From JBEVJC01 sp040510375 (GTDB lineage: Bacteria; Bacteroidota; Bacteroidia; Chitinophagales; Chitinophagaceae): a stretch of DNA of 64,000 nt. Positions 24,330 through 33,428 of the stretch are shown here, piece by piece (the first letter of the stretch is position 1; each line of letters opens with the position of its first letter). Below the pieces are notes generated by a model. It was not told the origin of the DNA, did not search any database, and worked only from the letters and a program-made list of their open reading frames with translations. The stretch is taken from the NCBI GenBank assembly GCA_040510375.1, contig JBEVJC010000018.1, forward strand, positions 1-64,000, read 5' to 3'. The translations under genes were made by a program, and so were the position numbers.

Positions 24330-25883
24330 CTACTTCGTAATCAATATAGCCCTGAGATCCGGGTCCGCCATATCACTGTCAAATGGAAACATTGGTCGCC
24401 GGATCCGCTTATAGTCAAGATGTTCGATGTCCTGGTCAGCGCCACCCGGCGTAAGGGCTAGCATCCAATCGGCCCGCATATTATACAATTCGGGATCGAG
24501 GTACCCGAGTTTTACAACTACAATATCAGCTTCACGGGGTTTAAGGCCCAGGTTGGTGTAGTCGGCTTCAGTTCTGTAAGCCTTTCTTTTCTGACTGACA
24601 ATAATATGGAGGCTTCCAACCCGGATAACAACCTCCACTTCAGCCTGTTTATCTCCTTTAAATATGGACTCTACGGTTCCATTTATCCGAACGGGCCCGC
24701 TGTACCGTGAATCCACAAGCCCACCTGCAAGGGCGTTTACCTTTCCGCCCACTCCGGCCTCGAGTGCCTGTTTCACAAGGTCGGCACCGGGTATCGAAGC
24801 ATAAATCAGCGAGGGGCCATCTTCTTTTTTAAACTCAGGTCGCGCCAGCAATTCCTTAAGCGTCCAGGTAACATCACCCGAAGCCCCCGCCGTTGGATTA
24901 TCACCACAGTCGCTGATAAAAAACGGATGATTGTTACTGGCCAGGGCCTTATCAAGGCACTCTTTCAGCGAACCCGCCGGGGCTACAAAAGAAAAACCTT
25001 TACGTGCTTCCCAGAAACGTTGGGCAAGTTCGCCGGCCGTCCTGGTAACTTTTTCCTTGTCGTCCCCCGTAACCATAACTACAGCATGGTTCCTTGGTTC
25101 ATCGGCCCAGGCATAACCAATCCAGATCGAAGCGTCGAGGATTCCCTCGCCGCTGGCTGCAGGTTTAACTGCAGCGTATACTGATTTTGCGGGTTCCTGT
25201 CTTGTACTCGTTTTTTCTCCCGGTAATAATATGGGTAATGGTATATAGGCTTTAAACGCGGGACGGCCCTTACCGGTTTCCAGCCGTTCCAGTAACTGGG
25301 TAACAGCGCGCTGTTTTGTTTCAAGTGCATCCTCATGCGGAGCCAACCGGTAGGCGGTTACCATATCCAGGCCCGCTGCCAGCCTGGGTGAGACATTGCC
25401 ATGAAGGTCCATAGAAGCGGAGATAAGTGTAGCGGTTCCAACGGCAGCCCGGATCCTGTCCACATAATCAGCTTCGGCATCATCGATTCCAACCACACTC
25501 ATGGCGCCATGGATATCCAGGTAGATCCCATCAAACGGTCCGTTTTTTTTCAGTGAATCAATTGTCTTACGGACAATGGATTCATACGCCTCACGTGATA
25601 CAATGCCACCGGGCAGGGATCTTGCAACAACGGCAGGGAACCAGTCTGCTTTTTTAAACAGCGAAGAATCCTTTGATAAAAATGGATAGGAAGTGAATGC
25701 CTCCACTCCGTATTTGGCATGGAATGCTTCCTCATCAGTCACTGCAGGCGAAAACGTACTTGACTCAATGGCAATCCCGGCAATTGCAATACGCGGTAAT
25801 TTTTTGGAACGGGACGAGCAGGAAACCAGTTGTAAAATAAATCCCGCTAATAATAAAGCAGCAAATGATTTGAAATAATTCAC
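24330..25883 (-). CDS. M81-family (MlrC-like) metallopeptidase, predicted lipoprotein
   Basis: A 517-residue protein of the microcystinase C family. Candidate zinc-binding segments are LDIHGAMS and ASMDLHGNVS; FISDCGDNPTAGASGD and the C-terminal VVKLGYLDPEL block are also typical. Family members are putative metal-dependent hydrolases of small peptides, amides or modified amino acids. Odd here is the N-terminus MNYFKSFAALLLAGFILQLVSC, a lipoprotein signal with Cys22. This would place the enzyme in the periplasm or on the surface, whereas most relatives are cytoplasmic. No transporter or partner gene is beside it. Confidence 0.85.
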   Translation of the reverse strand: MNYFKSFAALLLAGFILQLVSCSSRSKKLPRIAIAGIAIESSTFSPAVTDEEAFHAKYGVEAFTSYPFLSKDSSLFKKADWFPAVVARSLPGGIVSREAYESIVRKTIDSLKKNGPFDGIYLDIHGAMSVVGIDDAEADYVDRIRAAVGTATLISASMDLHGNVSPRLAAGLDMVTAYRLAPHEDALETKQRAVTQLLERLETGKGRPAFKAYIPLPILLPGEKTSTRQEPAKSVYAAVKPAASGEGILDASIWIGYAWADEPRNHAVVMVTGDDKEKVTRTAGELAQRFWEARKGFSFVAPAGSLKECLDKALASNNHPFFISDCGDNPTAGASGDVTWTLKELLARPEFKKEDGPSLIYASIPGADLVKQALEAGVGGKVNALAGGLVDSRYSGPVRINGTVESIFKGDKQAEVEVVIRVGSLHIIVSQKRKAYRTEADYTNLGLKPREADIVVVKLGYLDPELYNMRADWMLALTPGGADQDIEHLDYKRIRRPMFPFDSDMADPDLRAILITK

Positions 25884-26023
25884 CCGTTGAAAATTTAATA
25901 ATTAAAAATCAGGATACCGGCAGGCGTCAATTTTTAAAATAAATTTTCAGCGGAGGGAATAAATGTCGGTTGTTATTGTAATGTATGATTTAATCAGGAT
26001 AAACTTCCAACCTCTTATAAACA

Positions 26024-27253
26024 TTACCCATTAACCATTTGTGCCTTTACCTCAGGGAGCGCGGTACGTCCGGGGTACACGAGTAAAGCCTTTTCCAGGC
26101 AGTCCATTGCATTGCCCAACGCATCGAGATTAAGTACATAGGCCAGTCGTACTTCCTTTTTACCCAAACCAGGAGTACCATAAAATCCGGTAGCCGGCGC
26201 AAGCATCACCGTTTGATTTTCATAATTAAAACTTTCCAGCAACCACTGGCAGAACTTGTCGGAGTCATCGATGGGTAGAGAAGCGATCGCATAAAATGCA
26301 CCCCCGGGATTAGGACAAAATACACCTGGCATGGCATTGAGGCGTTTCACCAGTAAATCACGGCGACGGAGGTACTCGGCCTTCGGCCCTTCAAAATAAG
26401 AAGCCGGCAGATCAACGGCTGCTTCACCCATGATCTGGGCGAGTCCCGGTGGACTTAACCGCGCCTGCGCAAATTTCATCACCGCATTATATACCTGTTT
26501 ATTTTTCGTAACAAGAGCCCCGATACGCGCGCCACAGGCACTGTACCGTTTGCTGATGGTGTCCATTAATACCACATTCTCTTCAAGGCCTTTCAGATGC
26601 ATGGCACTCACGTATTCCCCGTCGTAACAGAACTCGCGGTAAGCCTCATCACTGAACAGGTAAAGATTAAACTTCAGGCAAATCTCCTTCAATGCTTCCA
26701 TTTCAGCCCGGGAATACAGATAACCCGTTGGATTATTGGGGTTGCAGACAATAATTGCCTTTGTCTTTGACGTGATCACCTTTTCAAACTCTGCAATCGG
26801 AGGCAATGCGAACCCATTTTCAATGGTTGCTGTGATCGGAACTACTTTTACACCGGCAGCACAGGCAAAACCATTGTAATTCGCATAAAATGGTTCAGGA
26901 ATAATTACTTCATCACCCGCATCAAGGCAGGCAAGGAAACCAAACTGTATCGCCTCGGATCCTCCGGTGGTAATGATAATCTCTTCGTGGGTTACCGCGA
27001 TGCCAACCCTTTTATAATATTCAACCAGTTTTCGTCTGTATGATTCATTCCCGGCACTATGGCTATACTCGAGAATCCTGATATCGGCATGTTTAACTGC
27101 GTCTACGATCTCGTGCGGTGTTTCAATATCCGGCTGACCAATATTCAGATGATAAACAGTGAGCCCCCTCTTTTTGGCTTGTTCGGCATAAGGAACCAGT
27201 TTCCTGATAGGAGAGGCGGGCATCTGCTCACCGCGGGAAGAAATTTGTACCAT
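26024..27253 (-). CDS. Class I/II pyridoxal-phosphate aminotransferase
   Basis: A 409-residue fold-type I aminotransferase. Visible cofactor residues are NPNNPTG at 171-177 and Asp202-Glu203 in LFSDEAYREF. The Schiff-base lysine is Lys235 in MDTISKRYSACGAR, followed by the phosphate-binding Arg243. The N-terminal NIGQPDIETP and the LAYVLN end resemble the aspartate/aromatic subgroup found widely in Bacteroidota. The substrate cannot be fixed from sequence; aspartate or aromatic amino acids are most likely. It is a single gene. Confidence 0.88.
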   Translation of the reverse strand: MVQISSRGEQMPASPIRKLVPYAEQAKKRGLTVYHLNIGQPDIETPHEIVDAVKHADIRILEYSHSAGNESYRRKLVEYYKRVGIAVTHEEIIITTGGSEAIQFGFLACLDAGDEVIIPEPFYANYNGFACAAGVKVVPITATIENGFALPPIAEFEKVITSKTKAIIVCNPNNPTGYLYSRAEMEALKEICLKFNLYLFSDEAYREFCYDGEYVSAMHLKGLEENVVLMDTISKRYSACGARIGALVTKNKQVYNAVMKFAQARLSPPGLAQIMGEAAVDLPASYFEGPKAEYLRRRDLLVKRLNAMPGVFCPNPGGAFYAIASLPIDDSDKFCQWLLESFNYENQTVMLAPATGFYGTPGLGKKEVRLAYVLNLDALGNAMDCLEKALLVYPGRTALPEVKAQMVNG

Positions 27254-27342
27254 GCGGCAAAGTTAAGGGGGAGAATTATTTTCTGATAACTGTTTAGCTT
27301 TTCTGCTGCAAAATTCTGGTGACCGGAAAGTTCAGCGCATAG

Positions 27343-27369
27343 AAAAGGGGCAGTGTTACCTGCCCCAAA
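27343..27369 (-). terminator. Terminator of the 97-residue ORF
   Basis: GGGGCAG (27347-27353) pairs with CTGCCCC (27360-27366). Read on the minus strand it is followed by TTTTC. It lies about 30 nt after the stop at 27397. Confidence 0.7.
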
Positions 27370-27396
27370 CTATCCGTCTATACAATTTTGTAGAAA

Positions 27397-27690
27397 CTAA
27401 TAGTTTTCTTCCATATATCCCTCACTCATCGTAAGGGTTTGCTGAATATTCATACAACCGTCCAAGGTATCTGAATAATTTATAAACCCAGGTTTCTCAA
27501 CAGGCTTCCGGTAGAAGTCCGCATTGATTTCATCGGGTGTTTTAAAAAAGCTGGGAAGAGCACGGCTGTTCAGCATCGCAGTCATTCTCTGTTCCAGCCT
27601 AATCATGTCGCTTTTGACTCCCTCCTCACCAGTGAAGGATGGAGTTAGAAATGGGGAAATATCCATTTCGGGATTTTTAAGCCGTGGCAT
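27397..27690 (-). CDS. Small protein of unknown function (97 residues)
   Basis: I do not recognise this 97-residue protein. It starts MPRLKNPEMDISPFLTPSF and has a central helix (MIRLEQRMTAMLNSRALPSF), a PDEINADFYRKPVEKPGF segment, and an acidic C-terminus ending YMEENY. It has no signal peptide or membrane segment. A following terminator hairpin and ordinary codon use support a real gene. It is flanked by the aminotransferase and the DUF1573 pair with no operon link. Confidence 0.55.
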   Translation of the reverse strand: MPRLKNPEMDISPFLTPSFTGEEGVKSDMIRLEQRMTAMLNSRALPSFFKTPDEINADFYRKPVEKPGFINYSDTLDGCMNIQQTLTMSEGYMEENY

Positions 27691-27961
27691 ACAATCGATT
27701 TAGACCTCAACACACGGAAATTTCATGCCGGATTTTATTTTTTAAAACACTTAGTGCTGACGATCAGATAGTTTAAACAAAATTTGTGGATAAATCAGAA
27801 AAAACACTTATTCACAAAACGAAAAAATATTAACTGTGTAGAATAAAAAGCTGGATTTTTTTAAATTTTTTTGGGGTGTGATTTCCCATGCCACATGCAG
27901 GAAATAAAAAACCCCTTGTATTTAACAAGGGGTCTTCTGATAAAATATTTCTGTTTCCGAT
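27691..27961. other. 271-bp AT-rich interval; only the DUF1573 terminator recognised
   Basis: It carries the terminator at 27905-27934 and the upstream region of the 97-residue gene. Nothing else is supported. Confidence 0.5.
27905..27934 (-). terminator. Terminator of the DUF1573 gene pair
   Basis: ACCCCTTGT (27911-27919) pairs with ACAAGGGGT (27925-27933). On the minus strand it is followed by TTTTT. It lies 27 nt after the stop codon of the second DUF1573 gene. Confidence 0.85.
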
Positions 27962-28342
27962 TTAGTCGGGCAAAACTTCACCGGTAATTTTCAGGGTCTT
28001 GTTTTGTTCAACACCAGCAAATTTTACATAGATCTCTTTATTGATGGGACCAACAGCTGCTGCATTAAACTGGACTTTCAATTTTCCGGTTTCGCCAGGC
28101 ATGATTGGTTTTTCCGGACGTTCCGGCACAGTACATCCGCAGGTTGCGTATGCATTTTCAACTACCAGCGGTTTATCGCTGATATTTTTGAACTCAAAAA
28201 AATAAGTTACGGGAACATTGTGTTTGATCTTCCCGAAATTATGGGTTTCAGCAGAGAACTTTGTCACGTCTTCCACCTTGGTCTGTGCCATAACGGCTAC
28301 GCCTAAAAAAAGCACCGTTGCTAATAAAACTACTTTCTTCAT
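27962..28342 (-). CDS. DUF1573 domain protein, exported (second of two)
   Basis: A 126-residue protein with a signal peptide (MKKVVLLATVLFLGVAVMAQ) and a single DUF1573 domain of ASPM/SPD-2/hydin-like immunoglobulin type. The hallmark blocks are HNFGKIKHNVPV, FEFKNISDKPLVV, the ATCGCTVPE cysteine motif, and PGETGKLKVQFN. The domain is abundant in Bacteroidota envelopes; its function is unknown. It lies 7 bp after a paralogue of the same architecture, so the two arose by tandem duplication and are cotranscribed. Confidence 0.9.
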   Translation of the reverse strand: MKKVVLLATVLFLGVAVMAQTKVEDVTKFSAETHNFGKIKHNVPVTYFFEFKNISDKPLVVENAYATCGCTVPERPEKPIMPGETGKLKVQFNAAAVGPINKEIYVKFAGVEQNKTLKITGEVLPD

Positions 28343-28349
28343 AATTTGA

Positions 28350-28784
28350 TTAATTTGTTTTCTTTAAAAACTGAACCGATGGATTAACGGGAGCTGAAGT
28401 TTCGGGTGCTTTCCAAACGGTACCTTTAATATGAAGCACTTTTGTTTGTCCTTCCTTATAAGTAATGGTAATGGGTTTATCGAATGCACCTTCAGCCGCT
28501 GCATTGTATCCGACTTTAATTACCGATGTGGCACCGGGAGCAATTGGTTCCCTGCTCCACTCAGGTGTGGTACAACCGCATGTAGCCTGAACATTCTGGA
28601 GGGTTAAAGGTTCATTACCGGTATTTACTATTTCAAAATTGTGGAAAACTGGTTTGCCCTGGGGGATTTTCCCGAAATCATGTTCAGTCTGTTTAACGAG
28701 AAGGATCTCAACTGGAGCGGGAGTAGTCTGGGCTGCGGCTGCGAAACCGGTCAATAACAGCAAAAAACTAAGAATGGATTTCAT
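28350..28784 (-). CDS. DUF1573 domain protein, exported (first of two)
   Basis: A 144-residue protein with a signal peptide (MKSILSFLLLLTGFAAAAQ) and a DUF1573 domain: HDFGKIPQGKPV, HNFEIVNTGNEPLTL, the ATCGCTTPEW cysteine motif, PGATSVIKVGYN. It has an extra C-terminal tail (APETSAPVNPSVQFLKKTN) not present in its neighbour. It is the promoter-proximal member of the pair; the function is unknown. Confidence 0.9.
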   Translation of the reverse strand: MKSILSFLLLLTGFAAAAQTTPAPVEILLVKQTEHDFGKIPQGKPVFHNFEIVNTGNEPLTLQNVQATCGCTTPEWSREPIAPGATSVIKVGYNAAAEGAFDKPITITYKEGQTKVLHIKGTVWKAPETSAPVNPSVQFLKKTN

Positions 28785-28885
28785 AAATTGGTTTTAGTTT
28801 CAAATTTAAGTCAAAGACTCCGGATTTCATAGATAGGTTGCAGGCACCCCCGGTTTTTTTAGGCTGTTTCAATAGCTCAAACACT

Positions 28886-28893
28886 TATTTTTG
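28886..28893 (+). promoter_or_regulatory. Probable -7 element of the branched-chain E1 gene
   Basis: TATTTTTG is a perfect TAnnTTTG match ending 4 nt before the ATG at 28898. A good -33 is not seen. If functional, the mRNA would be leaderless or nearly so. Confidence 0.4.
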
Positions 28894-28897
28894 CCAG

Positions 28898-31291
28898 ATG
28901 GAAAACGCAACTCCATTAACGATGCCCGCTGATGCCGGACTGTCGTTCGATAATTTCCGCGAGGAAGTATTGAATGATTACAGGACCGCTTGTATCTCAA
29001 GGGAAGCCAGCCTGTTAGGTCGGAAGGAAGTACTTACGGGCAAGGCAAAATTTGGCATCTTCGGTGATGGCAAGGAAGTGGCCCAGGTGGCCATGGCCAA
29101 GTTCTTCCAGCCTGGCGATTTCCGTAGCGGGTATTACCGCGACCAGACCTTCCATTTCGCCATTGGCCAGACCACCGTATCCCAATTCTTTTCCCAGCTG
29201 TATGCTGATCCTGATATAAAAAACGATCCCAACAATGCCGGAAGGCAGATGGTCTCCCATTTCTGTACACCCATCACGGATGCCAACGGGGAATGGCTCG
29301 ACCTGGCCAATCGCCGCAACACCGCCAGTGATATGGCTCCCACTGCGTCGCAGGTGCCGCGGTCACTTGGACTGGCATTCGCTTCGCGGCTTTTCCGCCA
29401 GGTGGATGAACTGAAAGGTTTAAAAAACCTTTCACACAATGGTAATGAGGTATGCTTCTGCACCATCGGCGATGCCTCCACCTCGGAAGGCCATTTCTGG
29501 GAAACCATGAATGCCGCGGGTGTGCTGCAGGTGCCGCTGGCTGTGTTCGTCTGGGATGATGGATACGGAATTTCAGTCCCCAAAAAATACCAGACCACCA
29601 AGGGATCCATCTCGGATGCATTGAGCGGCTTCCGCAAAGAAGAAGGCACAAACGGGTTCAATATATATAAGGTAAAGGGCTGGGATTATGCCGGTATGTG
29701 TGAGGCATTTGATGAAGGCCTCCGGATGGCCCGCGAAAACCATATCCCGGTACTCTTCCACGTAGAGGAGATCACCCAGCCCCAGGGGCATTCCACTTCA
29801 GGTAGCCACGAGCGTTATAAAACCTCCGACCGCCTGTCATGGGAACGCGAATGGGACGCACTCCGCAAAATGAGGGAATGGATTCTTGAAAATTCATTAA
29901 GCGAGCAAGATGAACTGGAAGAAATTGAACGGACAGCCAAGGCTCATGTGAAAGCAGAAAAGGAACTGGCCTGGAATAATTACCAGCGCCCGATCAAGGA
30001 GCAGGTGGCCCATGCCGCGGCACTGATCCAGTCGCTCGCTGTTGCCTCACCGGAAAAAGAACAACTGCTGAAACGGATCAGCAGTTCGCTTATCTCCAAT
30101 CGTGAACCATTACGTCGCGATATCCTTAAATCATTGTATGATGCAATTGTAATTTCAGGCACCTCCGATTCAGGTTCAGGGGTGAAAGATTATTATGCAA
30201 CATTACAAAAGGAAAACAAGGCACTTTATAACTCGCATCTGTATAACGAAGGACCAAAGAGCGCACTCAAGGTAATTCCCGTCAAACCAGTCTTTGATGA
30301 GGAGCCAGCCCAGATCAACGGTTATGAAGTACTGAATAAATATTTCGACGCCCTGTTCGGCAGTAATCCAAAAGTAGTGGCATTCGGTGAAGACCTTGGC
30401 CAGATCGGCGACGTGAACCAGGGCTTTACGGGTTTACAGGCGCGGTATGGCAAGAACCGGATTTTTGATACCGGTATCCGCGAACTGACGATCATGGGCC
30501 AGGGTATCGGACTGGCTTTACGCGGACTCCGTCCCATTGCAGAAATACAATACCTCGACTATTTATTATACGGACTGCAGCCATTGAGTGATGATGTATC
30601 ATCGCTGCATTACCGCACTTTCGGACAGCAAAGTTGCCCGCTGATCGTGCGCACCCGCGGCCACCGCCTGGAAGGTATCTGGCATAGCGGTTCTCCCATG
30701 GGAATGATCATCAACTCACTTCGTGGTATGTATGTTTGTGTACCGCGCGACATGGTTCAGGCCGCCGGTATGTATAATACCTTATTAAAAGGAAACGATC
30801 CGGCAATTGTGATCGAATGCCTCAACGGATACCGCCTTAAGGAAAAACTTCCTTCCAACCTTCTTGAAATGGCCGTGCCGCTTGGTATTCCCGAAGTTGT
30901 TAAGGAAGGAACGGATGTAAGTATTGTATCCTACGGCTCCACCTTGCGCATCATCCGTGATGCCGTGCAGAGCCTGGAAAAAGAAGGGATCAGTTGCGAA
31001 ATCATCGATGTGCAGACACTTCTTCCCTTTGACATCAATCACCGGATACTGGAATCACTGAAAAAAACAAACCGGATTTTATTTGTAGATGAGGATGTTC
31101 CCGGTGGAGCTTCCGCCTACATGTACAATAAGGTAATGGAAGAACAGGGTGGTTATCGTTTTCTTGATGTATCTCCGCGAACCATTACCGGCAAGGCACA
31201 TCGCCCTGCATATGGCAGTGATGGTGATTACTTCAGCAAACCTAATGCAGAAGAGATAGAAACAACTATCCGTGAAATGATGTCTGAGTAA
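28898..31291 (+). CDS. Branched-chain 2-oxoacid dehydrogenase E1, fused alpha and beta subunits
   Basis: A 797-residue fusion. The thiamine-diphosphate-binding alpha half has GDAS at about 191-194 followed by E-GHFWETMN and WDDGYGIS at 219-226. The beta half starts near residue 475 (INGYEVLNKYFDALF) with VVAFGEDLGQIGDVNQGF, YLDYLLYGLQPLSDD and a C-terminal transketolase domain (VSIVSYGSTLRI...QTLLPFD). The protein decarboxylates branched-chain 2-oxoacids from Val, Leu and Ile catabolism, feeding acyl-CoA for branched lipids. The ATG at 28898 is chosen over an upstream TTG (28838) because the family starts here and the -7 element lies between them. E2 and E3 are elsewhere. Confidence 0.92.
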   Translation: MENATPLTMPADAGLSFDNFREEVLNDYRTACISREASLLGRKEVLTGKAKFGIFGDGKEVAQVAMAKFFQPGDFRSGYYRDQTFHFAIGQTTVSQFFSQLYADPDIKNDPNNAGRQMVSHFCTPITDANGEWLDLANRRNTASDMAPTASQVPRSLGLAFASRLFRQVDELKGLKNLSHNGNEVCFCTIGDASTSEGHFWETMNAAGVLQVPLAVFVWDDGYGISVPKKYQTTKGSISDALSGFRKEEGTNGFNIYKVKGWDYAGMCEAFDEGLRMARENHIPVLFHVEEITQPQGHSTSGSHERYKTSDRLSWEREWDALRKMREWILENSLSEQDELEEIERTAKAHVKAEKELAWNNYQRPIKEQVAHAAALIQSLAVASPEKEQLLKRISSSLISNREPLRRDILKSLYDAIVISGTSDSGSGVKDYYATLQKENKALYNSHLYNEGPKSALKVIPVKPVFDEEPAQINGYEVLNKYFDALFGSNPKVVAFGEDLGQIGDVNQGFTGLQARYGKNRIFDTGIRELTIMGQGIGLALRGLRPIAEIQYLDYLLYGLQPLSDDVSSLHYRTFGQQSCPLIVRTRGHRLEGIWHSGSPMGMIINSLRGMYVCVPRDMVQAAGMYNTLLKGNDPAIVIECLNGYRLKEKLPSNLLEMAVPLGIPEVVKEGTDVSIVSYGSTLRIIRDAVQSLEKEGISCEIIDVQTLLPFDINHRILESLKKTNRILFVDEDVPGGASAYMYNKVMEEQGGYRFLDVSPRTITGKAHRPAYGSDGDYFSKPNAEEIETTIREMMSE

Positions 31292-31341
31292 TCTGGTTCG
31301 CGTTAAAAAGTTGTTCCTAATAAAGCAGGAAATTAATACGC

Positions 31342-32139
31342 ATGAAACTTTCACTCTACCAGGTTGATGCTTTTACCGAACGGTTATTCAGTGGTAATCC
31401 CGCTGCAGTAGTGCCACTGGATCATTGGCTCCACGAATCTGTAATGCAAAAACTGGCCATGGAAAACAACCTGGCAGAAACAGTTTTTTTTGTTCCTTCG
31501 GAAGATAAGACCGCTGATTTTGACATCAGGTGGTTTACACCGGAAAGGGAGATCAACCTTTGTGGCCATGCCACGCTGGCAAGCGCATTTGTATTGTATA
31601 ATTTTCTGGGCTTCGGGAAAGACCAGCTCCGGTTTTCTTCCGTGAGCGGTCCGCTAAGGATTACCCGCGAGGGAGGATTGTTTACGATGGACTTTCCCCA
31701 GATCCGGCCCGAACGTTTCAACGATTATCTTGATGGGTTGGAAGAAGCCCTGGGTGTAACAGAAATTGTTGGAGTGTATATGGGGAGGGACCTGCTGGTA
31801 GAGCTTCCATCCGAAACCTCAGTGTTACTGGCCCAGCCCGATTTTACCCGGATAAAAAAACTGGGTTACAAAACTATTATAACTGCACCGGGCGACGAGG
31901 TTGATTTTGTATCCCGTTTTTTCGCGCCAACCTTTGGTGTGGATGAAGACCCGGTTACCGGATCAGCACATTCGCAGCTCATTCCTTTCTGGAGTGAAAA
32001 ACTGGGTAAAAAAAAGATGAAGGCCCGGCAGCTTTCCCGAAGGGGAGGAACACTGGAAGTGGAACAACTGGATGACCGGGTATTGATGGCCGGGCATTGC
32101 GTGTTTTATATGAAAGGGGAATTTGAATTACCTGAATAA
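31342..32139 (+). CDS. PhzF family isomerase-like protein
   Basis: A 265-residue protein with the two-fold hot-dog-like PhzF architecture: YQVDAFTERLFSGNPAAVV, catalytic Glu47 in NNLAETVFF, CGHATLASA at 75-83, and GVDEDPVTGSAHSQL in the second half. PhzF is an isomerase in phenazine synthesis. Most relatives, including those in organisms with no phenazine genes as here, are housekeeping proteins of unknown substrate. It ends 4 bp from the convergent DCC gene. Confidence 0.88.
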   Translation: MKLSLYQVDAFTERLFSGNPAAVVPLDHWLHESVMQKLAMENNLAETVFFVPSEDKTADFDIRWFTPEREINLCGHATLASAFVLYNFLGFGKDQLRFSSVSGPLRITREGGLFTMDFPQIRPERFNDYLDGLEEALGVTEIVGVYMGRDLLVELPSETSVLLAQPDFTRIKKLGYKTIITAPGDEVDFVSRFFAPTFGVDEDPVTGSAHSQLIPFWSEKLGKKKMKARQLSRRGGTLEVEQLDDRVLMAGHCVFYMKGEFELPE

Positions 32140-32143
32140 ATTA

Positions 32144-32542
32144 TCATTCAATAAACCTGGATCTTACTTCTGCAGAGGGAACCATACAACTTTCTTTTTT
32201 GCCAAACCATTTGTAACGGTTTCCTGCAATCCATTTATAAAACGGTTGCCTGATAAATGCAGGGACTATTTTCAGAAACCTGAACATACTCGCGGGCCAG
32301 CGGAGGTAACCTGCAATGCGGAGTGCCGCATCGGAATAGATATAAAACCTGCCGCCATCGATCAGTATTACGCTGTCGACCGAGGCCGGAACACCATACT
32401 GTTGACGAAGTTTTTCCCCGATAGTACTTTGTAACGGTGCAAACCGGAGTTTACCTGTGGGATCATGCCTGATGGAATAGTTCACCATTGAATTGCAATA
32501 ATTGCAAATGCCGTCAAACAAAACAATGGGGTGATCATTCAT
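32144..32542 (-). CDS. DCC family thiol-disulfide oxidoreductase-like protein (DUF393)
   Basis: A 132-residue protein with the DCC signature at its N-terminus: FDGICNYC at residues 9-16 (DGxCxxC), then FAPLQSTIGEKL and IYSDAALRIAGYL. The thioredoxin-like fold with a CxxC suggests redox activity, not proven. It lies 29 bp downstream of yebC on the same strand. Confidence 0.88.
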   Translation of the reverse strand: MNDHPIVLFDGICNYCNSMVNYSIRHDPTGKLRFAPLQSTIGEKLRQQYGVPASVDSVILIDGGRFYIYSDAALRIAGYLRWPASMFRFLKIVPAFIRQPFYKWIAGNRYKWFGKKESCMVPSAEVRSRFIE

Positions 32543-32571
32543 AACCTAACATTAATTCCCGCCAGAGTCAC

Positions 32572-33294
32572 CTATCCCATATTATGGAAAACCTTCTGTA
32601 CGTCTTCGTCCTGCTCCAGTTTTTCAATCAGCTTGCTCACATCTTCCGCCTGTTCGTCGTTCACGGGTACCGTAACTGTGGGGATCCATTCCAGTTCGGC
32701 ACTCAGCGGCACGATGCCTTTATCCTCCAGTGCTTTCTGCATATTCCCGAAATCAGTAAAACCAACCCGTACCACCAATACCTCATCGCCGTTCTCGGCG
32801 GTACTTTCGCCAAGTTCTTCCAATCCGAAATCGATGAGTTCCAGTTCAAGATCATCCGCATTGAGACCTTCAGGTTTTAATTTAAAAACGCCCATTTTTT
32901 TGAACTGGAAAGCAACGCTTCCACTGTTTCCCATGGTGCCATGGCCTTTGTTAAAAATCGACTTAACATTGGCAACGGTGCGTACATGGTTATCAGTAGC
33001 GGTTTCTACCAGGATGGCAACACCATGGGGGGCGTAGCCTTCGTACAGGACCTCATCATAATTTACCAGTTCTTTACCCTGTGCCCGCTTGATCGCCGCT
33101 TCCACACGGTCTTTGGGCATCCCTACACTCCGGGCATTCTGGAAACAGCGACGCAGGGCGGCGTTTGAATTTGGGTCAGGACCCGCAGCTTTCACTGCAA
33201 TGATGATCTCTTTACCTATCCGGGTAAAGTTCTTGGCCATTTTGTCCCAACGGGCAAACATGCTCGATTTACGTACTTCAAAAATCCGTCCCAT
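32572..33294 (-). CDS. yebC: YebC/PmpR family regulator or translation factor
   Basis: The 240-residue protein has the family blocks SMFARWDKMAKNFTRIGKEI, DRVEAAIKRAQG, YEGYAPHGVAILVE, TDNHVRTVANVKSIFNKGHG and WIPTVTVPV. YebC proteins have been described as DNA-binding regulators and, more recently, as ribosome-associated factors that ease translation of difficult motifs such as polyproline. Either role fits. The N-terminal MGRIFEVRKSSMFARWDKMAK is the Bacteroidota-type start. Confidence 0.93.
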   Translation of the reverse strand: MGRIFEVRKSSMFARWDKMAKNFTRIGKEIIIAVKAAGPDPNSNAALRRCFQNARSVGMPKDRVEAAIKRAQGKELVNYDEVLYEGYAPHGVAILVETATDNHVRTVANVKSIFNKGHGTMGNSGSVAFQFKKMGVFKLKPEGLNADDLELELIDFGLEELGESTAENGDEVLVVRVGFTDFGNMQKALEDKGIVPLSAELEWIPTVTVPVNDEQAEDVSKLIEKLEQDEDVQKVFHNMG

Positions 33295-33346
33295 GAAATA
33301 TGCTGTTTTTTATAAATCTGATTACAATCCAGTTCAAAGCCGGATG

Positions 33347-33376
33347 CAAATTTATGCATCCAAACCCTGATACAAA
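33347..33376 (-). promoter_or_regulatory. Promoter of yebC
   Basis: On the minus strand, TTTG (33373-33376), an 18-nt spacer and TAAATTTG (33347-33354) match the Bacteroidota consensus. The leader would be about 45 nt before the ATG at 33294. Confidence 0.58.
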
Positions 33377-33428
33377 AATCCGGTCTTTCTTTGGGATTCT
33401 GCCGTTAAAACCTGGAGAAGCCGGTGGT

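Noticed and set aside
29134..29661. 175-residue minus-strand frame inside the branched-chain E1 gene
   Set aside because: The E1 frame carries all catalytic motifs; the antisense frame has none.
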